From Sphingomonadales bacterium (GTDB lineage: Bacteria > Bacteroidota > Bacteroidia > NS11-12g > UBA955): a stretch of DNA of 46,431 nt. The position numbers and the translations under genes were made by a program. The stretch spans positions 1-46,431 of the forward strand of contig VHBA01000015.1 in the NCBI GenBank assembly GCA_016872175.1. The letters run 5' to 3'. Numbering within the stretch: the first letter of the stretch is position 1; each line of letters opens with the position of its first letter. The notes beneath the pieces are model-generated. The model made no database searches. It worked only from the letters and a program-made list of their open reading frames with translations, and was not told where the DNA came from. Shown one piece after another: positions 8,574 to 17,986 of this stretch.

Positions 8574-8602
8574 AACCCTGCCATTTGGGGCGGTCTGTGG
8601 CG

Positions 8603-8610
8603 TATATTTG
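8603..8610 (+). promoter_or_regulatory. -7 promoter element (TATATTTG) of lepA
   Basis: A perfect TAnnTTTG match lies 11 nt before the ATG at 8622. No TTG sits at the usual 19-21 nt upstream; a TTTG at 8584-8587 is only 15 nt away. The predicted transcript start falls near 8615, downstream of the alternative GTG at 8613. Confidence 0.5.
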
Positions 8611-8621
8611 CAGTGCCCTTT

Positions 8622-10412
8622 ATGAAAAACATCCGCAACTTCTGCATCATAGCCCATATTGACCACGGAAAAAGCACGCTGGCAGACCGTTTGCTGGAAT
8701 ATACCGGAACCGTTGATAAACGACAGTTACAGGCCCAGACACTCGATGACATGGACCTGGAACGCGAGCGTGGCATTACCATCAAGAGCCATGCTATCCA
8801 GATGAATTACAGCCTGGACGGACAGGATTACGTGCTCAACCTGATTGACACCCCCGGCCACGTGGATTTTAGCTATGAAGTAAGCAGAAGTATTGCCGCT
8901 TGCGAAGGTGCTTTGTTGATTGTGGATGCCAGCCAGGGTATTGAAGCACAGACCATCAGCAACCTATTTATGGCACTGGAACACAGCCTGGAAATCATAC
9001 CTGTACTCAACAAAATTGACTTACCTGGTGCCATGCCCGAAGAAGTGAAGGACGAAATAGTAGAATTGCTGGGCTGTAAGCGCGAAGAGATTATACCCGC
9101 CAGCGGTAAAACGGGTCAAGGCGTTTACGATGTGCTGCGTGGCATTGTGGAACGTATTCCTGCACCCAAAGGCAATCCGGATGCGCCACTGAAGGCACTC
9201 ATTTTTGATTCTGTATTCAATTCCTTCAGGGGAATTATCGCTTATTACAGGGTTTTTGATGGCAGTATTAAAAGCGGCCAACATGTAAAATTCATGAACA
9301 CCGGCCTGGATTATCACGCCGATGAAATTGGGGTACTGAAACTGGATCTTTCTCCCAAAAAACAAATATCTGCCGGTGATGTGGGATACATTATTTCAGG
9401 CATCAAAGATGCCAAAGAAGTAAAAGTTGGCGATACCATCACCGATTTTGAGAAACCTGCATCCGAGGCCATTAAAGGATTTGAAGATGTGAAACCCATG
9501 GTTTTTGCCGGTATTTATCCGGTAGACACCGAAGACTACGAAGAACTGAGGGAAAGCATGTCAAAGTTACAGCTCAACGATGCCTCCATCGTGTTTGAGC
9601 CGGAGAGCTCGGCTGCCCTGGGGTTTGGATTCCGCTGCGGCTTTCTGGGTATGTTGCACCTCGAGATTATTCAGGAAAGGCTTGAGCGGGAATTCAATAT
9701 GACCGTAATTACCACGGTTCCAAACGTAAGCTATATTGCTTACGATATGAAGGGTGTGGAAATTCTTGTAAACAATCCCAGTGATCTTCCGCCACCCGAA
9801 AAAATCGATTTGGTGGAAGAGCCTTACATAACCGCCTCGGTGATTACCAAAACGGAATATGTTGGTTCTGTAATGAGCCTTTGTCTGGATAAGCGCGGCA
9901 TACTTAAAAACCAGGTATACCTTACCTCTGAGCGGGTAGAAATGACCTTCGAAATGCCCCTTGCAGAGATAGTATTTGATTTTTACGACCGACTGAAAAC
10001 TATCAGCCGCGGCTATGCGAGTTTCGACTATCAGCCACTGGGCTACCGTGAAAGCAAGCTGGTTAAAATGGATATTTTGCTGAACGGTAAGCAGGTGGAT
10101 GCACTTAGTGCCATTATTCACCGCGACAATGCGCATGACCTGGGCAAGAAAATTTGCAAAAAACTTAAGGACTTGATTCCAAAGCAACAATTCGAAATTG
10201 CCATTCAGGCTGCTATTGGGGCCAAGATTATTTCCCGCGAAAACATCTCTGCCATCAGAAAAGATGTAACTGCCAAATGTTATGGCGGCGATATCAGCCG
10301 TAAGCGCAAACTGCTCGAAAAACAGAAAGCAGGTAAAAAACGGATGCGGCAGGTGGGCAATGTGGAAATTCCACAAAGCGCCTTCATGGCTGTATTGAAA
10401 CTTAACGATTAA
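8622..10412 (+). CDS. lepA: Elongation factor 4 (LepA)
   Basis: LepA is a ribosome-bound GTPase with EF-G-like architecture that promotes initiation or back-translocation under stress. I choose ATG 8622 (596 residues) over GTG 8613: [19 protein letters not shown] is the family N-terminus, and the -7 element at 8603-8610 places the transcript start after the GTG. G motifs are intact: AHIDHGKST (G1), DTPGHVDF (G3), NKIDLP (G4). The LepA-specific C-terminal domain is present ([25 protein letters not shown]). Length is normal. It sits 48 nt after the YkgJ-like gene and is likely transcribed both from its own promoter and by read-through. Confidence 0.97.
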   Translation: MKNIRNFCIIAHIDHGKSTLADRLLEYTGTVDKRQLQAQTLDDMDLERERGITIKSHAIQMNYSLDGQDYVLNLIDTPGHVDFSYEVSRSIAACEGALLIVDASQGIEAQTISNLFMALEHSLEIIPVLNKIDLPGAMPEEVKDEIVELLGCKREEIIPASGKTGQGVYDVLRGIVERIPAPKGNPDAPLKALIFDSVFNSFRGIIAYYRVFDGSIKSGQHVKFMNTGLDYHADEIGVLKLDLSPKKQISAGDVGYIISGIKDAKEVKVGDTITDFEKPASEAIKGFEDVKPMVFAGIYPVDTEDYEELRESMSKLQLNDASIVFEPESSAALGFGFRCGFLGMLHLEIIQERLEREFNMTVITTVPNVSYIAYDMKGVEILVNNPSDLPPPEKIDLVEEPYITASVITKTEYVGSVMSLCLDKRGILKNQVYLTSERVEMTFEMPLAEIVFDFYDRLKTISRGYASFDYQPLGYRESKLVKMDILLNGKQVDALSAIIHRDNAHDLGKKICKKLKDLIPKQQFEIAIQAAIGAKIISRENISAIRKDVTAKCYGGDISRKRKLLEKQKAGKKRMRQVGNVEIPQSAFMAVLKLND

Positions 10413-10437
10413 TTCCACACCGAATTTTTTCAAATAA

Positions 10438-10469
10438 TTTGGAAATCCGATAAAAATCGCCTATATTTG
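10438..10469 (+). promoter_or_regulatory. Promoter of dprA (TTTG-N20-TATATTTG)
   Basis: TTTG at 10438-10441 and TATATTTG at 10462-10469 are both perfect matches to the Bacteroidota consensus, with the expected 20-nt spacing. Transcription should start near 10474, about 27 nt before the TTG start codon. Confidence 0.65.
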
Positions 10470-10479
10470 AGAATATAGG
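10460..10479 (+). promoter_or_regulatory. Perfect palindrome over the dprA -7 element (candidate operator)
   Basis: CCTATATT (10460-10467) and AATATAGG (10472-10479) form a perfect 8-bp inverted repeat with a 4-nt centre TGAG. It covers the -7 element and predicted transcription start of dprA, where a bound repressor would block RNA polymerase. No repressor gene is adjacent. A short RNA hairpin is a less likely reading because the stem is AU-rich. Confidence 0.45.
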
Positions 10480-10500
10480 TTTGTTAATATTTTTATCATT

Positions 10501-11604
10501 TTGGAATTGTTTTATTTATTGTCATTGTCTCAAATTCCCGGTATTGGGCCTATTTCAGGAAAAACGCTAATCAGCCACTGTGGCTCTGCCGAAGCTGTTT
10601 TCAAAGAAAAGAAACGTGTACTGGAGAAAATTCCCGGTATTGGCAGCATGGGCGCAGCTGCGGTTCGTCAAGAATCAGGGGCATATGCGGCGGAGAAAGA
10701 GATCAAGTTTATCGAGCAGTCCGGCATTCGGGTTTTACCATACACATCTATGGAATATCCAATCCGGCTAAAACAGATACTAGACAGTCCACTATTGCTT
10801 TTTGTGAAAGGGAATACCGAGCTCAATCCCATGCGCACCTGCGGCATTGTAGGCACAAGAAAAAATACACCCGAAGGAGCGCTGAACACCCGCAACATTG
10901 TATCCGGATTAAAACAGCATGCCTGCCATATCATCAGCGGGCTGGCTTTTGGAATTGACATTGTAGCGCACAAAACCGCTGTGGAAGAGCAAATACCAAC
11001 GGTTGCGGTGGTTGCACATGGGCTGGATATGGTTTACCCCCTGCGCCATAAGCCTGTTGCAGATAAAATGCTTGCCTCTGGAGGTGCTATTATAAGCGAG
11101 TTATTTAGCGGCACCGCGCTGCACCCAGATTTATTTCCGCGCAGAAATCGCATAGTAGCAGGCATGAGCGATGCTGTGTTGGTAATAGAAAGCATGATCA
11201 GAGGCGGCAGCATGATCACTGCACAAATTGCCCATAGCTATGACCGTGACGTTTTTGCCGTGCCCGGAAAACCCGGCGACAAAATGAGTGAAGGCTGCAA
11301 TTACCTGATAAAAAATCTAAAAGCAGGGTTGTGCGAAAATGCCAACGATGTGGCCAGAGGCATGAACTGGGATATTGGATGCCTGAAGAAAACAAACGTT
11401 CAAACATCCATGCTATTTGACCTATCGCCTGAAGAAAAGTTGATTATGGATTGCCTGAAAGGGAAAAGCAAACATTTTGATGAACTATTGCTTTCCACAG
11501 GCCTGCCCATGAGCAGATTAACGCTGATGCTGCTTGAAATGGAAATGAAGCAGATGGTAATCAGCCTGCCAGGAAAGATGTACAAAAATATCGCCTTCGG
11601 CTGA
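10501..11604 (+). CDS. dprA: DNA-processing protein DprA
   Basis: DprA binds incoming single-stranded DNA during natural transformation and loads RecA. The 367 residues show an N-terminal helix-hairpin-helix part (SQIPGIGPISG, EKIPGIGSMG). The Rossmann-like core follows, with GIVGTRKNTPEG at 115-126, IISGLAFGIDIVAHKTA at 144-160, FPRRNRIVAG at 212-221 and VPGKPGDKMSEGCN at 254-267. A C-terminal winged helix (DML1-like) spans about 305-362. The start is TTG 10501; no ATG or GTG lies in frame between the promoter and this codon, and it gives the usual N-terminus. The stop abuts the stop of convergent yidC with no spacer. Confidence 0.95.
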   Translation: MELFYLLSLSQIPGIGPISGKTLISHCGSAEAVFKEKKRVLEKIPGIGSMGAAAVRQESGAYAAEKEIKFIEQSGIRVLPYTSMEYPIRLKQILDSPLLLFVKGNTELNPMRTCGIVGTRKNTPEGALNTRNIVSGLKQHACHIISGLAFGIDIVAHKTAVEEQIPTVAVVAHGLDMVYPLRHKPVADKMLASGGAIISELFSGTALHPDLFPRRNRIVAGMSDAVLVIESMIRGGSMITAQIAHSYDRDVFAVPGKPGDKMSEGCNYLIKNLKAGLCENANDVARGMNWDIGCLKKTNVQTSMLFDLSPEEKLIMDCLKGKSKHFDELLLSTGLPMSRLTLMLLEMEMKQMVISLPGKMYKNIAFG

Positions 11605-13452
11605 TTACTTTTTTCCGCCCGGTTTGCGGGGATTCCCCTGGGTCTTCTGCTGCTGGGCCTTCATAACTTCTTCAAGGCGTTTTGAAAAATTACTTTTCTT
11701 AACCGGCTTTTTGCGCGCCTCTGCTATTTGCTGATGGAGTTTTTTGTCATCCACCAACTTGCGTATGGCAAACTGCTGCCCGAATGTAACCATATTGCTC
11801 ACAAAGTAGTACCATGTAAGACCACCGGGATAATCATTCAGCACACCTAAAAAGATAATAGGCATTATGTACCCAATCCATTTCATTTGACCTGTAACAC
11901 CCGAAATCTGGTTATTTAGATGTGTGTAAATCAACGTTGAAATGGTCATCAGCAATGTAAACAAACTGATGTGGTCGCCGTAGCCGGGAATATGAAAACC
12001 AAATTCAAGTATACTGTCATAGGCACTTAAATCTGTGCTCCACAGGAATGTTTTCTGACGCAGTTCGAACAAGACTGGAAAAAACTGAAACAATGCAAAC
12101 AAAATCGGCATTTGCAACAGCATAGGAACGCAGCCGCTCATGGGATTGACACCGGCTTTCTTGTACAAAGCCAGATTTTCCACCTGTATTTTTTGCATAT
12201 CATTGCCATACTTTTCCTTTATCTGGTCAATCTCCGGCTTAAGAATACGCATTTTAGCCGTTGAGATATAGCTTTTGTATACCAAAGGCAGCAGCACAAA
12301 CTTAATGATGAGGGTGAGTAAAAGAATCAAAATGCCCATATCTCCTATTTTACCGTCAAGGAAATTAAAAATGGGCAATACCATCCAGCGATTTACCCAA
12401 CCAAAAACACCCCAACCCAGCGGTATCATCCGGTGCAGTTCATGATCTGCAAAACCTGGATTAACAGCCTGAAGCGTTTTATAACTATTAGGACCAAAAT
12501 AAAATGAGAGATTCCATGACTTTTCCTTCTCGCGGCTGTAGGGCAAATACAATTCAGCGCGCATATCCTTGATATAGCCGGGCTCACGGGTTTCTTTCCA
12601 CTCCAGATTACAACCCTGAGCAAAACCATCCTTATTGATAAGGGTAGCATTAAAATACTGCTGCTTGAATGCAACCCACTGCAAATTGCCGGGAATTTTC
12701 TCCAGCCTTTCAGGACTCGTAGCGGACAATGCTTCGGGGTGTTCGCCGGGAACGCGGTAAGAAATATTGCTGTGCTGGTTTTCGAACTGCATGCCCTTTT
12801 CCTGCTTGTGAAGTATTGCATTCCAAACCAGTTTCAAATCATTATTTCGCTGAAATTCATTTTCAAGTCCCGAAACCTTAAGTGAATAGTCCAACAAAAA
12901 ATCTTGTTTTGACAAGATATACTTTTGCTCGATATAACCACCAGCTCCATTATCAAGCCTAAAAGTCACACTTTCAGGCGTCTGTGAAACTATTTTCCAG
13001 TTGAATTTATCTGTCCTAAGGACATCATTCTTGGTGGTTATTTCATAGTAAAAACCGGAATGTTTCTTATCTAACAATATAAGGTCTGTGGAATCTGCCC
13101 GCTTATATTGGTTCAGTTTCACCTGTGTTGGCTTACCACCCATGGTGGAAAATGTCACAGTCACTGAAGAATTTGCCAGTGATACTTCAGCCGCTGTTCC
13201 TCCAAAATTTTGTGAAAATCCACCATAAATAATCTTGAGCAATGAACTATCCGTTTCATTTGAAGCAGATTTTATCGAATCTTTAGAATTGGCTGTCTCA
13301 GCCGATGATTTTTTAACGGCCTCTGTTTTGGCAATGCTGTCGGCCATTCTTTTTTGGGCGGCTATTTCCTGCTCTGTTGGTGCGGTCCACCAATAATATC
13401 CTACCAGAATTAAAAAGATTAGGGAAAATCCTATGATTGTATTGCGGTCCAT
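11605..13452 (-). CDS. yidC: Membrane protein insertase YidC
   Basis: This 615-residue protein has the layout of YidC from Gram-negative bacteria. One N-terminal membrane segment (residues 5-22) is followed by a Lys/Ser-rich linker and a large periplasmic domain (about 80-340). The conserved insertase core (about 350-560) has five membrane spans, including the PIFNFLDGKIGDMG and MSGCVPMLLQMPIL segments. A basic tail (560-615) probably contacts the ribosome. It inserts membrane proteins alone or with SecYEG. It is convergent with dprA, with the two stops touching, and has its own -7 element 10 nt before the ATG. Confidence 0.96.
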   Translation of the reverse strand: MDRNTIIGFSLIFLILVGYYWWTAPTEQEIAAQKRMADSIAKTEAVKKSSAETANSKDSIKSASNETDSSLLKIIYGGFSQNFGGTAAEVSLANSSVTVTFSTMGGKPTQVKLNQYKRADSTDLILLDKKHSGFYYEITTKNDVLRTDKFNWKIVSQTPESVTFRLDNGAGGYIEQKYILSKQDFLLDYSLKVSGLENEFQRNNDLKLVWNAILHKQEKGMQFENQHSNISYRVPGEHPEALSATSPERLEKIPGNLQWVAFKQQYFNATLINKDGFAQGCNLEWKETREPGYIKDMRAELYLPYSREKEKSWNLSFYFGPNSYKTLQAVNPGFADHELHRMIPLGWGVFGWVNRWMVLPIFNFLDGKIGDMGILILLLTLIIKFVLLPLVYKSYISTAKMRILKPEIDQIKEKYGNDMQKIQVENLALYKKAGVNPMSGCVPMLLQMPILFALFQFFPVLFELRQKTFLWSTDLSAYDSILEFGFHIPGYGDHISLFTLLMTISTLIYTHLNNQISGVTGQMKWIGYIMPIIFLGVLNDYPGGLTWYYFVSNMVTFGQQFAIRKLVDDKKLHQQIAEARKKPVKKSNFSKRLEEVMKAQQQKTQGNPRKPGGKK

Positions 13453-13462
13453 GTTGAAGGGG

Positions 13463-13470
13463 CAAAATTA
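13463..13470 (-). promoter_or_regulatory. -7 element (TAATTTTG) of yidC
   Basis: A perfect TAnnTTTG match on the minus strand ends 10 nt before the yidC ATG, predicting a leader of only about 5 nt. No clear TTG is visible at the -33 position. Confidence 0.45.
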
Positions 13471-13522
13471 GGGATATTCTGCCTAAATTCACAGAAGATA
13501 CCGTGTCTGTTCATCGCATTAA

Positions 13523-15117
<1,595 letters not shown>

Positions 15118-15118
<1 letters not shown>

Positions 15119-15348
15119 TGATTGTAGAAATTTTAACCCCCGACAAGACACTGTTCAGTGGAGAAGCTGATGTGGTAACACTTCCGGGAACCAATGGTAG
15201 TTTTCAGATTCTGAAAAATCACGCACCCATGATTGCCAACCTTAACAAGGGAATACTCAGCATCAAATCTGCGACAGACAAGCAGGAGTTTGAAGTTAAT
15301 GGAGGCCTAGTGGAGGTTCTGAAGAATAAAGTAATCGTACTAGTGTAG
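15118..15348 (+). CDS. atpC: F1 ATP synthase subunit epsilon, beta-sandwich domain only
   Basis: The 76-residue protein matches the N-terminal beta-sandwich of epsilon: IVEILTPDKTLFSGEADVVTLPGTNGSFQIL, then HAPMIANL. It ends at the last strand (NGGLVEVLKNKVIVLV). The C-terminal helical hairpin (about 50 residues), which in many bacteria inhibits ATP hydrolysis by F1, is missing. The stop at 15346-15348 is followed within 20 nt by a strong terminator, so this is the true end and not a sequencing break. Short epsilon subunits are usual in Bacteroidota. The ATG overlaps the atpD TAA by one base. Confidence 0.94.
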
Positions 15349-15366
15349 TTCAATTTCTGCACTGAT

Positions 15367-15402
15367 AAACAAAAAGGACGGCAAACGCCGTCTTTTTTGT
15401 TT
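15367..15402 (+). terminator. Rho-independent terminator of atpD-atpC
   Basis: The arms AAACAAAAAGGACGGC and GCCGTCTTTTTTGTTT pair over 16 bp with one G-U wobble around the loop AAAC, with a T run in the right arm. The flanking A and T runs make it potentially active in both directions. Confidence 0.9.
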
Positions 15403-15584
15403 ATCCTTTTGTCATCCGAATATCATTTGAATGTTTAACTTTTCCACAACTAAATAAAACAATAATAATGGCGCCGAACCTCCAAATTCTTTATTAACAG
15501 CTATTTAAGGCTTTTTCACAATTAACAATCTATTCCGGATTTATATTTTGTTAAACTTTAAGTTCTCGTTTATTATACAAATTA

Positions 15585-15616
15585 TTTGAACAAAAGCTTT
15601 GTTTTGTTCAACTTTG
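15585..15616 (+). promoter_or_regulatory. Candidate promoter of the sigma factor gene
   Basis: TTTG at 15585-15588 and CAACTTTG at 15609-15616 are spaced by 20 nt. The -7 deviates from TAnnTTTG at its first base. The predicted start is near 15621, close to the ATG at 15629. The element is overlapped by the TGAACAAA half-sites. Confidence 0.45.
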
Positions 15617-15625
15617 CTGAACAAA
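15587..15625 (+). repeat. Three TGAACAAA half-sites in alternating orientation (candidate operator)
   Basis: TGAACAAA occurs at 15587-15594 and 15618-15625, with its exact inverse TTTGTTCA at 15603-15610. Centre-to-centre distances are 16 and 15 nt. The right pair is a perfect 8-bp inverted repeat around the 7-nt centre ACTTTGC, which holds most of the -7 element. Such an arrangement is typical of a dimeric regulator binding over a promoter. Confidence 0.55.
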
Positions 15626-15628
15626 TCT

Positions 15629-16168
15629 ATGACAAAACTTACCGCAGACTTCAACAAACTCATGGTTCATGAGCTGCAACCCCTTAAAAATTATGCATTA
15701 TCGTTGACCCATAACATGGACGACACCAAAGATCTAGTGCAAGAAACATTGCTGAAGGCACTGCGCTACAAAGACAAGTTTGCAGAAGGCACCAACCTGC
15801 GTGGATGGCTTTATACCATCATGAAGAACAACTTCATCAACAACTACCGCAGGGATGCAAAAAGAAACACCTTTTTAGACAGCACAGATAATACTTACTT
15901 CATTGATTTGCCTTCACACCGTGTTGACAATGACGCTGAATTAAAATTTATCCGCAAAGATCTGGAGGATGCCATAGACGGTCTTCCACTGGAATTGAAA
16001 ATTACTTTTACCATGAACGTTGAGGGTTACAAATACCATGAAATTGCTGAAGAACTGAACATTCCCATTGGCACGGTAAAAACCCGGATATTTGTTGCAA
16101 GAAGAATACTTCGTGAACAACTGGCCTCATACGGAAATGAATTTGGTATGAGTGCTATGAATGCTTAA
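15629..16168 (+). CDS. ECF-type RNA polymerase sigma factor
   Basis: The 179-residue protein has only sigma regions 2 and 4. Region 2 spans about 10-80 (MDDTKDLVQETLLKAL, then GTNLRGWLYTIMKNNFINNYRR, the -10-binding helix). Region 4 spans about 115-170 (LPLELKITFTM, then HEIAEELNIPIGTVKTRIFVARRILRE, a helix-turn-helix). I choose ATG 15629; the frame extends to TTG 15599, but that lies upstream of the predicted transcript start. No anti-sigma factor gene is adjacent, so control may lie in the promoter, which carries three TGAACAAA half-sites. A terminator follows directly. Target genes are unknown; the next gene, a carotenoid cyclase, is one candidate because light/stress sigma factors often control carotenoids, but this is only proximity. 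Confidence 0.93.
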   Translation: MTKLTADFNKLMVHELQPLKNYALSLTHNMDDTKDLVQETLLKALRYKDKFAEGTNLRGWLYTIMKNNFINNYRRDAKRNTFLDSTDNTYFIDLPSHRVDNDAELKFIRKDLEDAIDGLPLELKITFTMNVEGYKYHEIAEELNIPIGTVKTRIFVARRILREQLASYGNEFGMSAMNA

Positions 16169-16188
16169 CATTAATTAACGACCTTTGC

Positions 16189-16215
16189 AGGCATCCCACC
16201 CGGGATGCCTTTTTT
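16189..16215 (+). terminator. Rho-independent terminator after the sigma factor gene
   Basis: AGGCATCCC (16189-16197) pairs with GGGATGCCT (16202-16210) around ACCC, followed by T residues to 16215. It lies 9-36 nt before the lycopene cyclase start, so that gene needs its own promoter or read-through. Confidence 0.9.
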
Positions 16216-16223
16216 CTTACACC

Positions 16224-16961
16224 ATGAGCAACAGTACCTATTTCTGGATTGATATTATAACCATTGCTGGTCCTTTGGCTCTTTCATTCGACAAACGGGT
16301 TGCCTTTTTCAAAGAATGGAAATATTTCCTCTCTGCCATGTTTATCACTTCCGGTATTTACCTGATATGGGATGCTATTTTCACAGCAATTGGCGTTTGG
16401 CGCTTTAATCCTGAGTTTGTATTGGGTATTTACCTTGGCAACCTACCCTGGGAAGAGATATTCTTTTTTGTTGCTATCCCCTATGCCTGTCTGTTCATTT
16501 ATGCTTGCCTACGACACTATTTCCCTGGAATGGAAAATAGAAACATGGGCAGGTTCTTATCCTTATTGTTGTTGATATTTAGCATAACCATGGTGGTAAT
16601 GCATTACAACAAACTCTATACGGCTATCACTTTCAGTTTGCTGGCATTCACCCTGCTCAATCAGTTATTGGTAACCCGGGGCACATACGCAACCCATCTA
16701 TACGCGGCTTGGTTTGTTACTATAATCCCAATGCTTATTGTCAATGGTCTGTTGACGGGTTTGCCCATACTGATTTATGAAAATACCGAAAACATTGCAA
16801 TCAGGGTCCCTGCTTTACTTCCTGGAATGACATACGGTATCCCCGTAGAAGACTTCTTTTACAACTTACTGTATATGATGTGGATGGTGTGGATTTACGA
16901 AGCAAGAAAAAACAGAAAAGCCATTCATTTATTCACTCCCGAACCCGAAGAATTAACATAA
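16224..16961 (+). CDS. Lycopene cyclase, fused CrtYc-CrtYd type
   Basis: This 245-residue integral membrane protein has about seven hydrophobic spans and two copies of the lycopene-cyclase domain of the heterodimeric/CarRA type. The first has NLPWEEIFFFVAIPYACL near 80-100, the second PVEDFFYNLLYMMW near 213-226; the acidic PxE(E/D) motifs belong to the active site. It should cyclise lycopene ends to beta rings, leading to beta-carotene, zeaxanthin or flexixanthin-type pigments. I choose ATG 16224 because the longer frame starts (TTG 16185) inside the preceding terminator hairpin. crtB and crtI are not in the window. The stop abuts that of the convergent MCE gene. Confidence 0.9.
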   Translation: MSNSTYFWIDIITIAGPLALSFDKRVAFFKEWKYFLSAMFITSGIYLIWDAIFTAIGVWRFNPEFVLGIYLGNLPWEEIFFFVAIPYACLFIYACLRHYFPGMENRNMGRFLSLLLLIFSITMVVMHYNKLYTAITFSLLAFTLLNQLLVTRGTYATHLYAAWFVTIIPMLIVNGLLTGLPILIYENTENIAIRVPALLPGMTYGIPVEDFFYNLLYMMWMVWIYEARKNRKAIHLFTPEPEELT

Positions 16962-17954
16962 TCAACGCGCTGTATCTGAATGTGGATGTGCATTCTCACT
17001 GGCTTTTTTAGCCTTTTTTCTTTGTGACTTGCCCCAAGGAAGTGGCACAAACTTTTCGGGATAATGATTAATATCGTGGGCTAGCAGTTCAAGATTTTTG
17101 GTTGTCTTTACCAGATTATCATATAGTGCCGGATCTTTTGCCAATTTACCCAGTGAGCCTTTGCCTTGTTCAATATTGCGCGTAATAACTGAAAGCGACT
17201 CAGCGGTCTGCTTTAAATCCCTGCCTATCTTCTGCAATTCAACACTATCTAGCTTAGCAGTTGCATTTTGTAAACTTCTCAAACTGACTTCAATGCTTTT
17301 ATTGTACTGATCCAAATTGCCGGTGAAGCGTGCTGCGTTATTAATAGTGGCGGTTAGGCCGGGCCTTGCAGCTGCCAAAGATCCTTGTATTTCCGATATA
17401 GTTTTATTGAGCGAAGCCAACACAACTGGAAGCTGATCTACCGCATCGTTAATGCTTTGACGAGCAATTATAGCATTCAAATGGGTAAGCAGGGAATCGG
17501 CTCCTGAGGCTATGGGGGCAATTTTCTCGTTAACCATACTCATAACATCCTGGGTATACAAGGGGATTAACGTATCTCCATCTTCTGCAAATAATTTTGA
17601 ATTTCCGGGCACCAGTTTTAGCGTTGTGGAACCAAGCAAGGCTGACTCAATCCTGACACCGGAATTTTTGGGTATTTTAATTTCACTGTATACTTCAATT
17701 TCAGCAATTACCTTTCCGGACTGAGGATCCATTTCCATATTGCGCAACTGTCCTACCCTGAATCCATTATACATCAGGGCCGTATTATCGGCAAGTCCCT
17801 GGGCACTGTCATACAATACTACAAATTCTCTGGTACCACCTATCGGATTATCTCGGCCCACCATGTAATTATAGCCCAAAATCATAACGGTAATCGCAAC
17901 AGCTGCGAGTGTACCTACTTTAGTTTCTTTGGATACTCCTGTAAATAATGCCAC
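16962..17954 (-). CDS. MCE/MlaD-family lipid-transport protein
   Basis: The 330-residue protein has one N-terminal membrane span (about 13-30) and one MCE domain at about 42-118 (EFVVLYDSAQGLADNTALMYNGFRVGQL, ending LLGSTTLKLVPG). A long helical region follows (about 140-290) with a basic C-terminus. MCE proteins form hexameric rings that carry lipids between inner and outer membranes with an ABC transporter; no mlaE/mlaF homologue is nearby. The start is GTG 17954. A TATCTTTG element 13 nt upstream, in the 32-nt gap after the amidase gene, suggests extra transcription of its own. It probably also belongs to the amidase transcript. The stop abuts the lycopene cyclase stop. Confidence 0.92.
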   Translation of the reverse strand: MALFTGVSKETKVGTLAAVAITVMILGYNYMVGRDNPIGGTREFVVLYDSAQGLADNTALMYNGFRVGQLRNMEMDPQSGKVIAEIEVYSEIKIPKNSGVRIESALLGSTTLKLVPGNSKLFAEDGDTLIPLYTQDVMSMVNEKIAPIASGADSLLTHLNAIIARQSINDAVDQLPVVLASLNKTISEIQGSLAAARPGLTATINNAARFTGNLDQYNKSIEVSLRSLQNATAKLDSVELQKIGRDLKQTAESLSVITRNIEQGKGSLGKLAKDPALYDNLVKTTKNLELLAHDINHYPEKFVPLPWGKSQRKKAKKASENAHPHSDTAR

Positions 17955-17967
17955 GTTAATCGATGTT

Positions 17968-17975
17968 CAAAGATA
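17968..17975 (-). promoter_or_regulatory. -7 element (TATCTTTG) before the MCE gene
   Basis: A perfect TAnnTTTG on the minus strand, 13 nt before the GTG start, in the short gap after the amidase gene. No clear -33 TTG is present because that position falls in the end of the amidase gene. Confidence 0.4.
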
Positions 17976-17986
17976 AGACTAATTCA

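Noticed and set aside
9567-10433. 288-codon open frame opposite lepA
   Set aside because: It is antisense to the conserved LepA C-terminal half and gives His/Phe/Asn-rich sequence without domain features.
12426-12821. 131-codon second frame inside yidC
   Set aside because: It lies within the conserved periplasmic domain of YidC in another frame and has Ser/Arg-rich frame-shift composition.
15468-15497. Nine-codon upstream open frame before the sigma factor
   Set aside because: It lies upstream of the predicted promoter, has no ribosome-binding signal and no feature of a leader peptide.
16185-16223. Longer N-terminus of the lycopene cyclase from TTG 16185
   Set aside because: The codons fall inside the preceding terminator hairpin, and the conserved protein begins at ATG 16224.
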